In this document: positions 30,973 through 38,939 of the stretch, piece after piece
Numbering within the stretch: the first letter of the stretch is position 1
How the letters are laid out: each line of letters opens with the position of its first letter
Source: an uncultured Leucobacter sp.
Lineage (GTDB): Bacteria; Actinomycetota; Actinomycetes; Actinomycetales; Microbacteriaceae
NCBI GenBank assembly: GCA_937967375.1
Contig: CALCJF010000023.1
Span: 1-45,379 of the forward strand
Direction: 5' to 3'
DNA length: 45,379 bases
Program-made: the position numbers and the translations under genes
Notes under the pieces: generated by a model
Seen by the model: the letters and a program-made list of their open reading frames with translations, nothing else
Databases searched by the model: none
What the model was told of the DNA's origin: nothing

Positions 30973-32750
30973 GACCAACAGCTGGAATCACTTTCGACGG
31001 GCGCTACGAGCTCAGCTCGCGCATCGCTGTCGGTGGCATGGGCGAAGTGTGGAAGGCCACTGACGCCCTCATCGGTCGCACGGTCGCCATCAAGATCTTG
31101 AAAGACGAGTACATGGGCGACCCGGGCTTTCTCGAGCGCTTCCGCGCAGAGGCCCGACACGCGGCACTCGTGAACCACGAGGGCATCGCCAACGTGTTCG
31201 ACTACGGCGAAGAGCAGGGTTCTGCCTTCATCGTGATGGAGCTGGTGCCGGGTGAGCCGCTGTCTGCGATCATCGAGCGCGAGGGGCGACTGCCCTCTGA
31301 CCGCGTGCTCGGCATCGTCGCGCAGACCGCAACCGCACTGCAGGCGGCGCACGACGCTGGCCTTGTGCACCGCGACATCAAGCCCGGCAACCTGCTCATC
31401 ACGCCCGAGGGGCGCGTCAAGATCACCGATTTTGGCATTGCGAGGATCGCCGACCAGGTGCCGCTGACCGCCACTGGGCAGGTCATGGGCACCGTGCAAT
31501 ACCTTGCGCCCGAGCAGGCGAGCGGGCACACCGCGACCGCGTCGACCGATGTGTACTCGCTCGGCATCGTCGCCTACGAGTGCCTCGCAGGCAAGCGCCC
31601 CTTCACGGGCGAGTCGCAGGTCGCCATCGCGATGGCGCAGATCAACGACACCCCGCCGCCCCTGCCCGACGACGTTCCTGATCCCGTTCAGCGCCTCGTG
31701 TTGGCTTGCTTGGCAAAGGATCCCGCCGACCGGCCGCAGAGCGCGGCGAAGCTGGCGCAGGCGGCGACCGCCCTGCACCGCGGCAACCTGCAGCTCGCCG
31801 CAAGCTACGTGCCTCAGGTGCTGCCTGCGGCAGCAGCCACGACGGTGATGCCCGCGACCAGCCGACTCGACGATGCGGCGACGACCGCCCTGCCACAGAC
31901 CACCGTGCTGCCCGAGAGTCAGCTCGCCGCAGGCGGCGATGCCGAGGTCGAGGGCGAGCCTGGCGAGGAGGGCAAGAAGAAGCGCAGCCCGTGGACCTGG
32001 CCTCTGATCACGCTCGCTGCCCTGCTGCTGCTCATCGGCGGAGGTACGGCAATCGCGCTGCTCTCAAATGGCGGCGACGAGAAGCCTACCGAGACCACGA
32101 AGACCCAGACCACGAAGCCGACAACCGAGAAGAAGGACTACGCCGAGATCGACGCGTCGCGCTTCATCGGCAAGAACGTCGACGAGGTCGTGGGCATGCT
32201 CACCGAGATGGGCTTCGAGAACGTCGAGAAGGTACCCGGCAACTCGACGGCCGACGACCAGGCCAATCTGGTCTCAGACGTCAGCCCCACCGGCAAGAAG
32301 GTGAAGTTCGATCAGAAGATCAGCGTGACCTACAACGTGGCCTTCAGCGACGCTGCGGCACCGGCCGCCCCGGTCGCATCTTCGTCACAGGTGAACTCAG
32401 GTGATGAACTCACGGCAATCCTGTCTTCATCCGGTGTCTGCCCGACGGGCCTGAGCGCAACTGATTACAGTGTCACAGTGAACGGCGCCGGAACCATGAT
32501 CAAGAGGGATGGTACGACCGCGAACCTGAAGGCCGGCGACCTTGCCCCAGGCAGTCCCGATGATTCGATGGAGATTTCGTACACCGTGACTTGCACTGAC
32601 AGCAACGGTGTGACCCGGACCTCACCCGTTTCGCCTGTGACCACCGTGATCGTGAAGGCTCCCGCGGCGCCGAACCCCAGCGACAGCAACAGCGGTGCGA
32701 ACGGCGGCGGCAGCACCGCAAGCGGCACCGCGAATGCAGGCGGGCAATGA
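30969..32750 (+). CDS. pknA: PknA-like Ser/Thr protein kinase with one PASTA module and an extra extracytoplasmic domain
   Basis: The kinase domain spans about residues 12-275: the Gly loop IAVGGMGEVW, Lys42 in VAIKIL, catalytic Asp136 in VHRDIKPGN, ITDFG (Asp154), and the activation segment GTVQYLAPEQ. A juxtamembrane stretch leads to one membrane helix at ~341-367. Outside lie a PASTA module (~391-456, ending KVKFDQKISVTYNV) and a ~100-residue beta-rich domain (~468-565) with two Cys (GVCPTGL and YTVTCTDSN) that could form a disulfide. The tail is Ser/Gly/Asn-rich. Mycobacterial PknA has no PASTA, so this version has its own sensor part. Its place before pknB supports the name. Confidence 0.92.
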   Translation: MRPTAGITFDGRYELSSRIAVGGMGEVWKATDALIGRTVAIKILKDEYMGDPGFLERFRAEARHAALVNHEGIANVFDYGEEQGSAFIVMELVPGEPLSAIIEREGRLPSDRVLGIVAQTATALQAAHDAGLVHRDIKPGNLLITPEGRVKITDFGIARIADQVPLTATGQVMGTVQYLAPEQASGHTATASTDVYSLGIVAYECLAGKRPFTGESQVAIAMAQINDTPPPLPDDVPDPVQRLVLACLAKDPADRPQSAAKLAQAATALHRGNLQLAASYVPQVLPAAAATTVMPATSRLDDAATTALPQTTVLPESQLAAGGDAEVEGEPGEEGKKKRSPWTWPLITLAALLLLIGGGTAIALLSNGGDEKPTETTKTQTTKPTTEKKDYAEIDASRFIGKNVDEVVGMLTEMGFENVEKVPGNSTADDQANLVSDVSPTGKKVKFDQKISVTYNVAFSDAAAPAAPVASSSQVNSGDELTAILSSSGVCPTGLSATDYSVTVNGAGTMIKRDGTTANLKAGDLAPGSPDDSMEISYTVTCTDSNGVTRTSPVSPVTTVIVKAPAAPNPSDSNSGANGGGSTASGTANAGGQ

Positions 32751-32809
32751 CCCCCTGCGGGCCCGAACGACCCTAGACTAGACAAATCGGCCATAACCAG
32801 GAGAAGTAG

Positions 32810-34507
32810 ATGTCGCAGACCGCCCCCCAGGGTCCCCAGCGCATGCTCGCAGGTCGTTATTCGATCGACGAGCTACTGGGTCAAGGCGGCATGTCTACGG
32901 TCTACCGCGGCACCGACGTGAAGCTGGGCCGCCAGGTTGCGATCAAGATCATGCGGGCCAATCTTGCCGATGACGAGCAGTTTCGCTCTCGTTTTCGGCA
33001 GGAGGCGCAGTCGGCGTCGCGCCTGGCGCATCCGAGCGTGGTGCGCGTACTCGACGCTGGTGACGACCTGATCCAGTCTGCGGCTGGACCGCAACGGCTT
33101 CCGTTCATCGTGATGGAGTTCGTCGACGGCAAGAACCTGCGCGAACTCGTCGCCGAGCAGCAGCTCACCATCGCCGAGACCTGCCGCGTAGTCGACTCAG
33201 TGCTCACCGCCCTCGAGTATTCGCACCGCGCGGGTCTCGTGCACCGCGACATCAAGCCGGCCAACATCATGATCACCAAGAGCGGCCAGGTCAAGGTGAT
33301 GGATTTTGGCATCGCGCGCGCGGTTTCAGAGACCTCATCGACGGTGCAGCAGACCACTGCGATTCTCGGTACCGCCGCCTATTTCTCGCCCGAGCAGGCG
33401 AAGGGCGAGACCGTCGACACCCGCACCGATCTCTACTCGACCGGCGTGCTGCTCTACGAACTGCTCGCCGGCATGGTGCCTTTCCGTGGCGAAACCGCCG
33501 TCGCGGTCGCCTACCAGCACGTGAGCGAGCGCCCCCAGGCGCCGAGCACGCACAACGCCGAGATCTCGGCCCCCCTTGACCGGGTGGTGCAGCATGCGCT
33601 CGCAAAGGATCGCAATCGCCGCTTTCAGACTGCCTCAGAGTTTCGTGACGCGCTGCGTCAGGCCGCCTCGGGCGTCATGCCGAAGCTCAGCAGCGACGAT
33701 GAGGCCCAGTCTTCGGTGCTCTTCAACACGAGCGAAGACATTTCTGAGTCTGATCTCGCGCTGCGACGTCTTTCAGAGACCGGTGGGTCGACCCGCTCGC
33801 AGAGCCGCCCGCCGGTGATGTGGGTGTGGGCCTCGATTCTCACGATTGTCGCAGTGATCGCCGCGGTGGCGTTCTGGGTAGCAACGATGGCTCCCAGCAG
33901 CTTGGTGCCCGCCAACAGCCGTGAGATACCGAAACTCGCAGGGATCGAACAAGAGGAGGCCGTGAAACAGCTGCTCGACCTCGATCTCAAACCCGTCATC
34001 GAAGAGATCACCGACGACGACACCGATGCCGGTGATGTCGTGCGCACCGACCCCGCCGCGGGTGAGCACGTTGCGGTAGACACGGAGATCACGGTCTTCA
34101 TCTCCATCGGGCCAGAAAACCCGAAGGTTCCGAGCTTCGACGGTATGTCTCTTGACGACTACACGAAGGCGGTCGAAGCTCTCGGGCTTACGGTCGGCAG
34201 CGTGTCGAATGCAGACGATCCATCCGCTCCCGAGGGTCGTGTGTTGCAGGTCTCGCCCGATCCGGGAGTCGCGGTGAAGCGCGGCGATGCCATCGGTGTG
34301 ACGGTCTCGACCGGCAAAGTAAAGATTCCTGACGTGAAGGGCCAGGCACTCGAGGTCGCGCGCTCACTGCTCGACGGGCTCGCCAGTGTGAAACCCGAAC
34401 CCCGCGACGATTGTGCTTCTGCGCCGGGCTTCCCTGTCATCGAGCAGTCGATGGTGGGCCAGCAGCCTCAGAACCCAGAGATCGTTCTCGCCTACTGCTC
34501 CGGCTAA
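32810..34507 (+). CDS. pknB: PknB: Ser/Thr protein kinase with PASTA repeats
   Basis: The kinase domain (residues ~15-280) has LLGQGGMSTVYRG, Lys46, Asp147 in VHRDIKPANIM, VMDFGIA, and the activation loop around TTAILGTAAYFSPEQ with phosphorylatable Thr. One membrane helix is at about 337-358 (VWASILTIVAVIAAVAFWVA). Three PASTA modules follow, beginning near SREIPKLAGIEQ, NPKVPSFDGMS and KVKIPDVKGQA. The last module has Cys residues, including one two residues before the C-terminus. It senses muropeptides or lipid II and controls cell-wall synthesis and division. An AGGAGAAG site precedes the ATG. A 59-base gap after pknA holds TAGACT, so a private promoter is possible. Confidence 0.96.
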   Translation: MSQTAPQGPQRMLAGRYSIDELLGQGGMSTVYRGTDVKLGRQVAIKIMRANLADDEQFRSRFRQEAQSASRLAHPSVVRVLDAGDDLIQSAAGPQRLPFIVMEFVDGKNLRELVAEQQLTIAETCRVVDSVLTALEYSHRAGLVHRDIKPANIMITKSGQVKVMDFGIARAVSETSSTVQQTTAILGTAAYFSPEQAKGETVDTRTDLYSTGVLLYELLAGMVPFRGETAVAVAYQHVSERPQAPSTHNAEISAPLDRVVQHALAKDRNRRFQTASEFRDALRQAASGVMPKLSSDDEAQSSVLFNTSEDISESDLALRRLSETGGSTRSQSRPPVMWVWASILTIVAVIAAVAFWVATMAPSSLVPANSREIPKLAGIEQEEAVKQLLDLDLKPVIEEITDDDTDAGDVVRTDPAAGEHVAVDTEITVFISIGPENPKVPSFDGMSLDDYTKAVEALGLTVGSVSNADDPSAPEGRVLQVSPDPGVAVKRGDAIGVTVSTGKVKIPDVKGQALEVARSLLDGLASVKPEPRDDCASAPGFPVIEQSMVGQQPQNPEIVLAYCSG

Positions 34508-34560
34508 TAACTCACAGCCGCTCCGATGGTGATGCCGTAACCGGAAAGCCTTGAAAACAT

Positions 34561-34610
34561 CGCGGCCAGGGGCGGCCGCGGAACATACGGCGCGCAAAGC
34601 GATGCTTTGC
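34561..34610. terminator. Two tandem hairpins between convergent pknB and trpG
   Basis: CGCGGCC/GGCCGCG (34561-34567, 34574-34580) and GCAAAGC/GCTTTGC (34594-34600, 34604-34610) form two perfect 7-base stems between the stops of facing genes. Neither has a long T-run, so this may be a bidirectional, possibly Rho-assisted, end point. Confidence 0.5.
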
Positions 34611-34626
34611 CCTGAGCGCCTTGATC

Positions 34627-35265
34627 CTACTTCGCGCTGAGCAGCGGTGACAGGGTTGCCGCGATCTCTGCCGCTGCCGGTGACCCGCAGGCGACGAGCC
34701 AGTTGCCGAGCTGGCGGTAGCCGCCCTCGGTGAGCACCGACTCGGGGTGATACTGCACACCGTAGATCGGAAGCTCTGCGTGCCGCAGCGCCATGACGAT
34801 GCCGCTTGCGGTCTCTGCAGTGATGGTGAGTTCTGCCGGAATCGTGTCGCGCACCACGGCGAGCGAATGGTACCTGGTGGCCTGAAACTCTTCGGCGACA
34901 CCGGTGAAGAACGAGTCTCCGCTGTGGGTCACCCGAGACACCTTGCCGTGCATGAGCTCTTCGGCGTGCGTCACCGTCGCGCCCAGCGCTTCGGCGATCG
35001 CCTGGTGGCCGAGGCACACTCCGAGCAGCGGCATGCCCGTGCGCATCGCGAGGTGCACCATCGAGATCGACACCCCCGCATCAGCCGGAGTGCCGGGGCC
35101 GGGCGAGATCAGCACGCCGTCATAATCGGCGAGCATATGTTCAAGCTCACCGACGGTGAGTTCGTCGTTGCGCACCACAGTGGTCTCAGCGCCGAGCTGC
35201 TGCAGGTAGCCGTTCAGCGTGTAGACGAAGCTGTCATAGTTATCGATTACCAGCACACGTGTCAT
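34627..35265 (-). CDS. trpG: Glutamine amidotransferase TrpG/PabA (anthranilate or aminodeoxychorismate synthase component II)
   Basis: This class I amidotransferase hydrolyses glutamine to supply ammonia for anthranilate or 4-amino-4-deoxychorismate synthesis. Motifs are VLVIDNYDSFVYTL at the N-terminus, the oxyanion region ISPGPGTPADAG, the nucleophile in GVCLGHQAIAEALG, and YGVQYHPESVLTEGG with the His-x-Glu dyad. The frame extends left to 35358, but ATG at 35265 gives the conserved start MTRVLVIDNYDSF. It is a stand-alone gene with no trpE nearby, in the same place as mycobacterial trpG. Whether it serves folate, tryptophan or both cannot be told. Confidence 0.94.
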   Translation of the reverse strand: MTRVLVIDNYDSFVYTLNGYLQQLGAETTVVRNDELTVGELEHMLADYDGVLISPGPGTPADAGVSISMVHLAMRTGMPLLGVCLGHQAIAEALGATVTHAEELMHGKVSRVTHSGDSFFTGVAEEFQATRYHSLAVVRDTIPAELTITAETASGIVMALRHAELPIYGVQYHPESVLTEGGYRQLGNWLVACGSPAAAEIAATLSPLLSAK

Positions 35266-35266
35266 G

Positions 35267-35428
35267 TCAGCTCCCCACCGTCGAAATCTCTTCACTGTCC
35301 ATGAACTGCGCCACCCACGGGTAGCCGTAAAAGACGAGCGCATACACAATCCCCGCAAGCACAGCGAGCATCACGAGAATCCTGAGCCAGGCTGGGCCAG
35401 GAATGAAGCGCCAAAGCATCGAAAACAT
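35267..35428 (-). CDS. Small 53-residue membrane protein between sortase and trpG genes
   Basis: An ATG at 35428 opens a frame of 53 codons that ends 1 base before the trpG start. The start has GGAAAGG 7 bases upstream, and the sortase stop lies 2 bases away, so it fits the gene order exactly. The protein starts MFSMLWRFIPGPAWLR, has one membrane helix (ILVMLAVLAGIVYALVFYGY, about residues 17-36), and ends in an acidic tail, MDSEEISTVGS. Its position makes co-translation with trpG and sortase likely. Function unknown. Confidence 0.8.
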   Translation of the reverse strand: MFSMLWRFIPGPAWLRILVMLAVLAGIVYALVFYGYPWVAQFMDSEEISTVGS

Positions 35429-35430
35429 CG

Positions 35431-36183
35431 CTACGCCTTTCCGATATCTGGGTTGACCTTCAAAAGGTCCTTCGGCGGCCCATCGCTAGCGGGCTGAAAG
35501 TTGTCGAGCACCGCATACGCGATAGCACGCTCATCGGAGCCGAAGTCTTTTGGGTGACAGGTGGTGAGCGTCAGAATCTGGTCGACGCCCGGCACCCCAT
35601 CAAGCCGTGGAAAGGGCAGCAGCACATCGCTCTCTTCTGGCAGCACGTATTCGATTGAGCGGAACTTGTAGGTGTACCAGCCCTCCGCGGTCTGCACGTA
35701 GATCGAGTCGCCGAGGCGCAGGTTCATGATCTCTTTGAACGGGGTGGTGCGCGGGCCCGAGCGGTGGGCGGCAACGGCGAAGTTGCCCGCTTCGCCAGGC
35801 ATCTGCGTCTTGTCGTAGTGACCGATGCCCTTCTCGGTCACGTTCAGCACCTCTGACCGCGAGACACCCTCGGCGATGTTGTTCACGAACGTCGAACCGA
35901 ACGCCGGAATGTACATCAGACCGAACTTCTCGTCGATCGGCGGTCTCGCTGCCACCGGCACGACGCCGTCGTAGGGCTCGGTCGGCGCTGCCGCCTTCAG
36001 CTCGGCCGAGAATCCCTGGGCGAGCTTCGCCTGCTCGGCCACGACGACCGTGCCCGTGTACCACGGCTGCCACACGATGTAGCCGACGACGATGAGTCCG
36101 CTCAAGAACAGCAGCTCGCCGATTACGGTCAACGGGCTGAGTCTCGCCCTCCCGCGCTGCCTGGGCGTGTGTCGACCTGCCAT
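35431..36183 (-). CDS. Class E sortase
   Basis: Sortases cleave sorting signals of surface proteins and join them to peptidoglycan or to pilin subunits. The 250-residue protein has an N-terminal membrane segment (VIGELLFLSGLIVVGYIVW, about 20-38) and a catalytic domain. The domain has the His in NFAVAAHRSGPR, the Cys in LTLTTCHPKDFGSDERAI and the Arg in SDERAIAYA. TLTTC with a following His-Pro fits class E, which in actinobacteria prefers LAxTG signals. No sortase substrate gene is seen next to it, so it is probably a housekeeping enzyme. A TAGACT box at 36190-36195 lies 6 bases before the ATG, suggesting a leaderless transcript. Confidence 0.93.
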   Translation of the reverse strand: MAGRHTPRQRGRARLSPLTVIGELLFLSGLIVVGYIVWQPWYTGTVVVAEQAKLAQGFSAELKAAAPTEPYDGVVPVAARPPIDEKFGLMYIPAFGSTFVNNIAEGVSRSEVLNVTEKGIGHYDKTQMPGEAGNFAVAAHRSGPRTTPFKEIMNLRLGDSIYVQTAEGWYTYKFRSIEYVLPEESDVLLPFPRLDGVPGVDQILTLTTCHPKDFGSDERAIAYAVLDNFQPASDGPPKDLLKVNPDIGKA

Positions 36184-36189
36184 AGAAAC

Positions 36190-36195
36190 AGTCTA
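36190..36195 (-). promoter_or_regulatory. -10 element of the sortase gene
   Basis: TAGACT on the minus strand, 6 bases upstream of the ATG, which puts the transcription start at or next to the start codon. The -35 is not obvious. Confidence 0.5.
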
Positions 36196-36265
36196 GGTGC
36201 GCATGCTGTGAGTGTGACTAAGCTGTGACAGCTCAGGCGGCGCATCTTGTCAGACCGCTTCAGGA

Positions 36266-36271
36266 TAGAAT
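36266..36271 (+). promoter_or_regulatory. -10 element of crgA
   Basis: TAGAAT, 7 bases before the ATG at 36279, fits a leaderless transcript. TTGTCA at 36247-36252 is too close (13 bases) to be a normal -35. Confidence 0.5.
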
Positions 36272-36278
36272 CATTCGC

Positions 36279-36560
36279 ATGGCTGCAGCAGGAAAAGACG
36301 TAAGCAAGCAGAGCGCAAAGAAGGTGGATCGCCTCAGCAAGGCTGAGGCCGCCGAGCTGCGCCGCGAAGCACCCAACCCCGTATGGTTCAAGCCGCTCAT
36401 GTTCGGCTTCATGCTGCTCGGGCTCGTCTGGATCATCGTCTACTACATCACGAGTGCGACGACACTCCCGCTGCCGATTCCGGCTCTCGGTCAGGGCAAC
36501 ATCTTCGTGGGCTTCGGCCTGGTGCTTGTGGGCTTCATGATGACGCCCTGGTGGAAGTAA
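36279..36560 (+). CDS. crgA: Cell division protein CrgA
   Basis: CrgA is a small actinobacterial septal membrane protein that coordinates FtsZ, FtsI and other division proteins. The 93-residue product has a basic cytoplasmic N-terminus (GKDVSKQSAKKVDRLSKAEAAELRRE), then NPVWFKPLMFGFMLLGLVWIIVYYI as the first membrane helix. The second is IFVGFGLVLVGFMMTPWWK; WF/WW pairs and the MTPWWK-type end are hallmarks. The frame opens upstream to 36225, but ATG at 36279 fits the family start and the -10. It is divergent from the sortase gene and convergent with the rhomboid gene. Confidence 0.95.
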   Translation: MAAAGKDVSKQSAKKVDRLSKAEAAELRREAPNPVWFKPLMFGFMLLGLVWIIVYYITSATTLPLPIPALGQGNIFVGFGLVLVGFMMTPWWK

Positions 36561-36595
36561 GCCCTCCCCACACTCGAATCACATGGGTGTAATTC

Positions 36596-36624
36596 TCCCC
36601 AACTGGGGATATACCTGTGGATAA
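36596..36624. other. DnaA-box consensus with adjacent palindrome
   Basis: TGTGGATAA (36616-36624) is the exact complement of the bacterial DnaA-box consensus TTATCCACA. Just left lies TCCCCA-AC-TGGGGA (36596-36609). It sits between convergent crgA and the rhomboid gene. Only one box is seen, so this is not an origin; it may titrate DnaA or be chance in an origin-proximal region. Confidence 0.45.
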
Positions 36625-36656
36625 CTTCTCTTCGAGGGTGTCGCCCGCTGAGAGCG

Positions 36657-37610
36657 CTAGCTCCAGAGCGCAGGCGGCACCACGAAGTAGGTCCATGCCA
36701 GACCCACGGTCACGACGGCTAGCGCCGTCATCGCGATAGCGCGAACCGCCCTCTTTCGTGGGCCGCGTGTGATGAGCAGCACCCACATGGTGAGCGCGCC
36801 GATGAGCATGCCACCGAGGTGCGCCTGCCACGAGATGGCAGCGCCCGGAATGAACCCGATCGCGAAGTTGATGCCGATCAACACGGCGAGCGAGGTCACA
36901 TTCACACGGTTCGCGCGCAGTGCAACGAACGTGGCTGCGAGCAGCGCGAAGATCGCACCCGAGGCTCCCACCGTCGCCGTGCGCAGCGCAGACACCTGGT
37001 CTGGTGCGAAGTACACCCAGAACATCACGCCGAGCGAACCACCGAGGCCGCCGAGCAGGTAGAGCGCCGTAAACCAGAGCCGACCGAGCATGCGCTCAAG
37101 GTTCGGCCCGAACAGCCACAACGCGTACATGTTGAAGAGAATGTGCAAGAAGAAACCGGGCGAGTGCGTGAACATCGCGGTGAACATGCGCCACGGTTCG
37201 AAGAACTGCGGCAGCGAGTGCAGCGGCGCGTACCAGAGCGCAGCGGTCACCGGGTCTACCCCCGAGGAGCCGCTGAAGAACCAGCGCGCCAGCATCTGCG
37301 CGGCAAACACAACCGCGCAGATCACCATGATCGTGTAGGTCACGATCGGGCGATCCCGGTCGCTCAGCTTGCGGGTGAACACCCTGGCCTTGCGGCCTGC
37401 CCGAGCCGCCGTGCTCGGCGCTGCGGCGCGCACGCAATCGGCACAGAGCACCCCGACCGATGACACGGTCTGGCACTCAGAGCAGATGGTGCGCCCACAG
37501 CGCTGGCACAGCGTAAAGCTCGGGCGATCCTTGTGGCGGTAACAGAAATCGTCTGGGCCTGGCTCGGCCCGCTCACCGTACTGCGGCGCTCCGTTACCGC
37601 CAAAAGACAC
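36657..37610 (-). CDS. Rhomboid-family intramembrane serine protease with N-terminal zinc-finger-like segment
   Basis: The N-terminal ~65 residues hold paired Cys and His (CYRHKDRPSFTLCQRCGRTICSECQTVSSVGVLCADC), a B-box-like zinc-binding segment in the cytoplasm. Residues ~85-317 contain six to seven membrane helices with the rhomboid features: HILFNMYALWLFG, VGASGAIFALL with the catalytic Ser in GASG, and WQAHLGGMLIG with the catalytic His. This architecture is common beside ppiA in actinobacteria. It starts with GTG 3 bases after the ppiA stop, so the two are co-transcribed. The substrate is unknown. Confidence 0.94.
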   Translation of the reverse strand: MSFGGNGAPQYGERAEPGPDDFCYRHKDRPSFTLCQRCGRTICSECQTVSSVGVLCADCVRAAAPSTAARAGRKARVFTRKLSDRDRPIVTYTIMVICAVVFAAQMLARWFFSGSSGVDPVTAALWYAPLHSLPQFFEPWRMFTAMFTHSPGFFLHILFNMYALWLFGPNLERMLGRLWFTALYLLGGLGGSLGVMFWVYFAPDQVSALRTATVGASGAIFALLAATFVALRANRVNVTSLAVLIGINFAIGFIPGAAISWQAHLGGMLIGALTMWVLLITRGPRKRAVRAIAMTALAVVTVGLAWTYFVVPPALWS

Positions 37611-37613
37611 GGC

Positions 37614-38123
37614 TTAGACCTCTGCGATCTCGATGCCGGTCATCACGACATCGTCGAGGGGGCGATCCTGCGCGCCAACGGGAACAGCTGCGATCGCGTC
37701 GACAACAGCCTTCGAAGCGTCGTCTGCGACCTCACCGAAGATGGAGTGCTTGCCGTTGAGCCAAGCCGGAGCCATCGTGGTGATGAAGAACTGCGAGCCG
37801 TTGGTACCCGAGATCTTGCCGGTCATGTCGCGGCGCTTACCGGCGTTCGCCATGGCGAGCTGGTACGGCTTGTCGAAAACGAGCTCGGGGTGGATCTCGT
37901 CGTCGAAGGTGTAGCCGGGGCCTCCCATGCCGGTGCCGTCGGGGTCGCCGCCCTGAATCATGAAGTCCTGGATGATGCGGTGAAAGATCACACCGTCATA
38001 GAAGCCCTTCTGGGCCAGGTCGACGAAGTTCTTGACCGTCTTCGGCGCCTGATCGCCGAAAAGGTTGATGACGATGTCGCCGTGGTTCGTGTGAATAGTC
38101 GCAACTGCAGAGTGAAGAGTCAT
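37614..38123 (-). CDS. ppiA: Peptidyl-prolyl cis-trans isomerase (cyclophilin)
   Basis: Cyclophilins speed proline isomerisation during protein folding. The 169-residue single domain has FHRIIQDFMIQGGDPDGTGMGGPGY (with the catalytic Arg and the QGGD turn), SQFFITTMAPAWLNGKHSIFGEV and KTVKNFVDLA. No signal peptide is present, so it acts in the cytoplasm. The corresponding gene sits near the origin in mycobacteria (ppiA). A TACAAT box lies 7 bases before the ATG, so the mRNA is probably leaderless; it continues into the rhomboid gene. Confidence 0.96.
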   Translation of the reverse strand: MTLHSAVATIHTNHGDIVINLFGDQAPKTVKNFVDLAQKGFYDGVIFHRIIQDFMIQGGDPDGTGMGGPGYTFDDEIHPELVFDKPYQLAMANAGKRRDMTGKISGTNGSQFFITTMAPAWLNGKHSIFGEVADDASKAVVDAIAAVPVGAQDRPLDDVVMTGIEIAEV

Positions 38124-38130
38124 AGCAGTA

Positions 38131-38136
38131 ATTGTA
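38131..38136 (-). promoter_or_regulatory. -10 element of ppiA
   Basis: TACAAT on the minus strand, 7 bases before the ppiA ATG, very close to the TATAAT consensus; predicts a leaderless transcript. Confidence 0.6.
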
Positions 38137-38315
38137 TGAGGTCGGGTGGCCGGCTGACTGAGTACTCGCGTTGCAATGGGCGTTGGATCAGCCGGCCCGA
38201 AGAGCCCACCGCCCGGCGAGGCAGCTGTGACTTCTCAACAAGCGAACATGCACACACATCAGGATCGTGTAGCGTGGTGATCGTAGGCACGCCTAACACA
38301 CCGCCGGAGGTTCTT

Positions 38316-38822
38316 ATGTCACTCTCACGTAAGCGCAAGCGCGAACTGAACAAGCTTCGTTCGCAGGCTGAGGTGCTGCTCGACGAGCAGCGCGAGATTC
38401 TTGGGCACGCTGGGCTTCTCGCACAAGAAGCCGGTCGCCAAGCCAGGCACCTGGGCAACGAGGTCGTGGCGCCCCGGGTCAACGAAGCTCTCGAGGGTGT
38501 TCGCCCGACCATCGACCGTGGTGTGCAGAGCGCGCGCCGCGCATCGAACCAGGCGCGACTCTTCGTCGCGCCTCTGCTCGCAAGTGCCCTCGCCAGCACC
38601 GTGCGCGGCCTCGAGCGCATGGAGAACAGCGACGCGGCTCGCCAGGTGCAGGCATTCGGCGTGCAGCAGGGTCTGCTGCAGGCGCCCAAGAAGAAGTTCG
38701 GTTTCGGCAAGGTGCTCGCAATCGGTGCTGGGGTCGCCGCGGCAGGCGCTATCGGCTACACCCTGTGGCAAGCGTTTCGCAGCGACGACGAACTTTGGGT
38801 TGCCCCAGAGGATCGCGCCTAG
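38316..38822 (+). CDS. Small helical protein with C-terminal membrane anchor, possible CwsA-position counterpart
   Basis: The 168-residue product has a basic start (MSLSRKRKRELNKL) and long amphipathic helices (about residues 10-125, rich in Ala, Arg, Glu and Gln). A single membrane segment follows (VLAIGAGVAAAGAIGYTLWQAF, ~136-157), then a short acidic end, SDDELWVAPEDRA. CGGAGG 5 bases before the ATG sets the start; the frame extends far upstream without meaning. I do not recognise a family. It lies beside ppiA, where mycobacteria carry cwsA (cell-wall synthesis and shape), which also has a helical body and a C-terminal anchor. That parallel is positional only. Confidence 0.72.
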   Translation: MSLSRKRKRELNKLRSQAEVLLDEQREILGHAGLLAQEAGRQARHLGNEVVAPRVNEALEGVRPTIDRGVQSARRASNQARLFVAPLLASALASTVRGLERMENSDAARQVQAFGVQQGLLQAPKKKFGFGKVLAIGAGVAAAGAIGYTLWQAFRSDDELWVAPEDRA

Positions 38823-38834
38823 TCGTATCGACTC

Positions 38835-38874
38835 ACCCCTATCGAGGCGCGAAACCGCCTGGGTAGGGGTTTTC
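38835..38874 (+). terminator. Terminator after the ppiA-adjacent membrane protein gene
   Basis: Nested stem: ACCCCTA (38835-38841) pairs with TAGGGGT (38864-38870), and AGGCG with CGCCT inside. A short TTT tail follows. Confidence 0.75.
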
Positions 38875-38939
38875 GCTGTCTTCCCGTAGGTGAGTGCTCA
38901 CAACAAGTGACTGCACGACCGCAGCCGAGCGCCCGAGGG

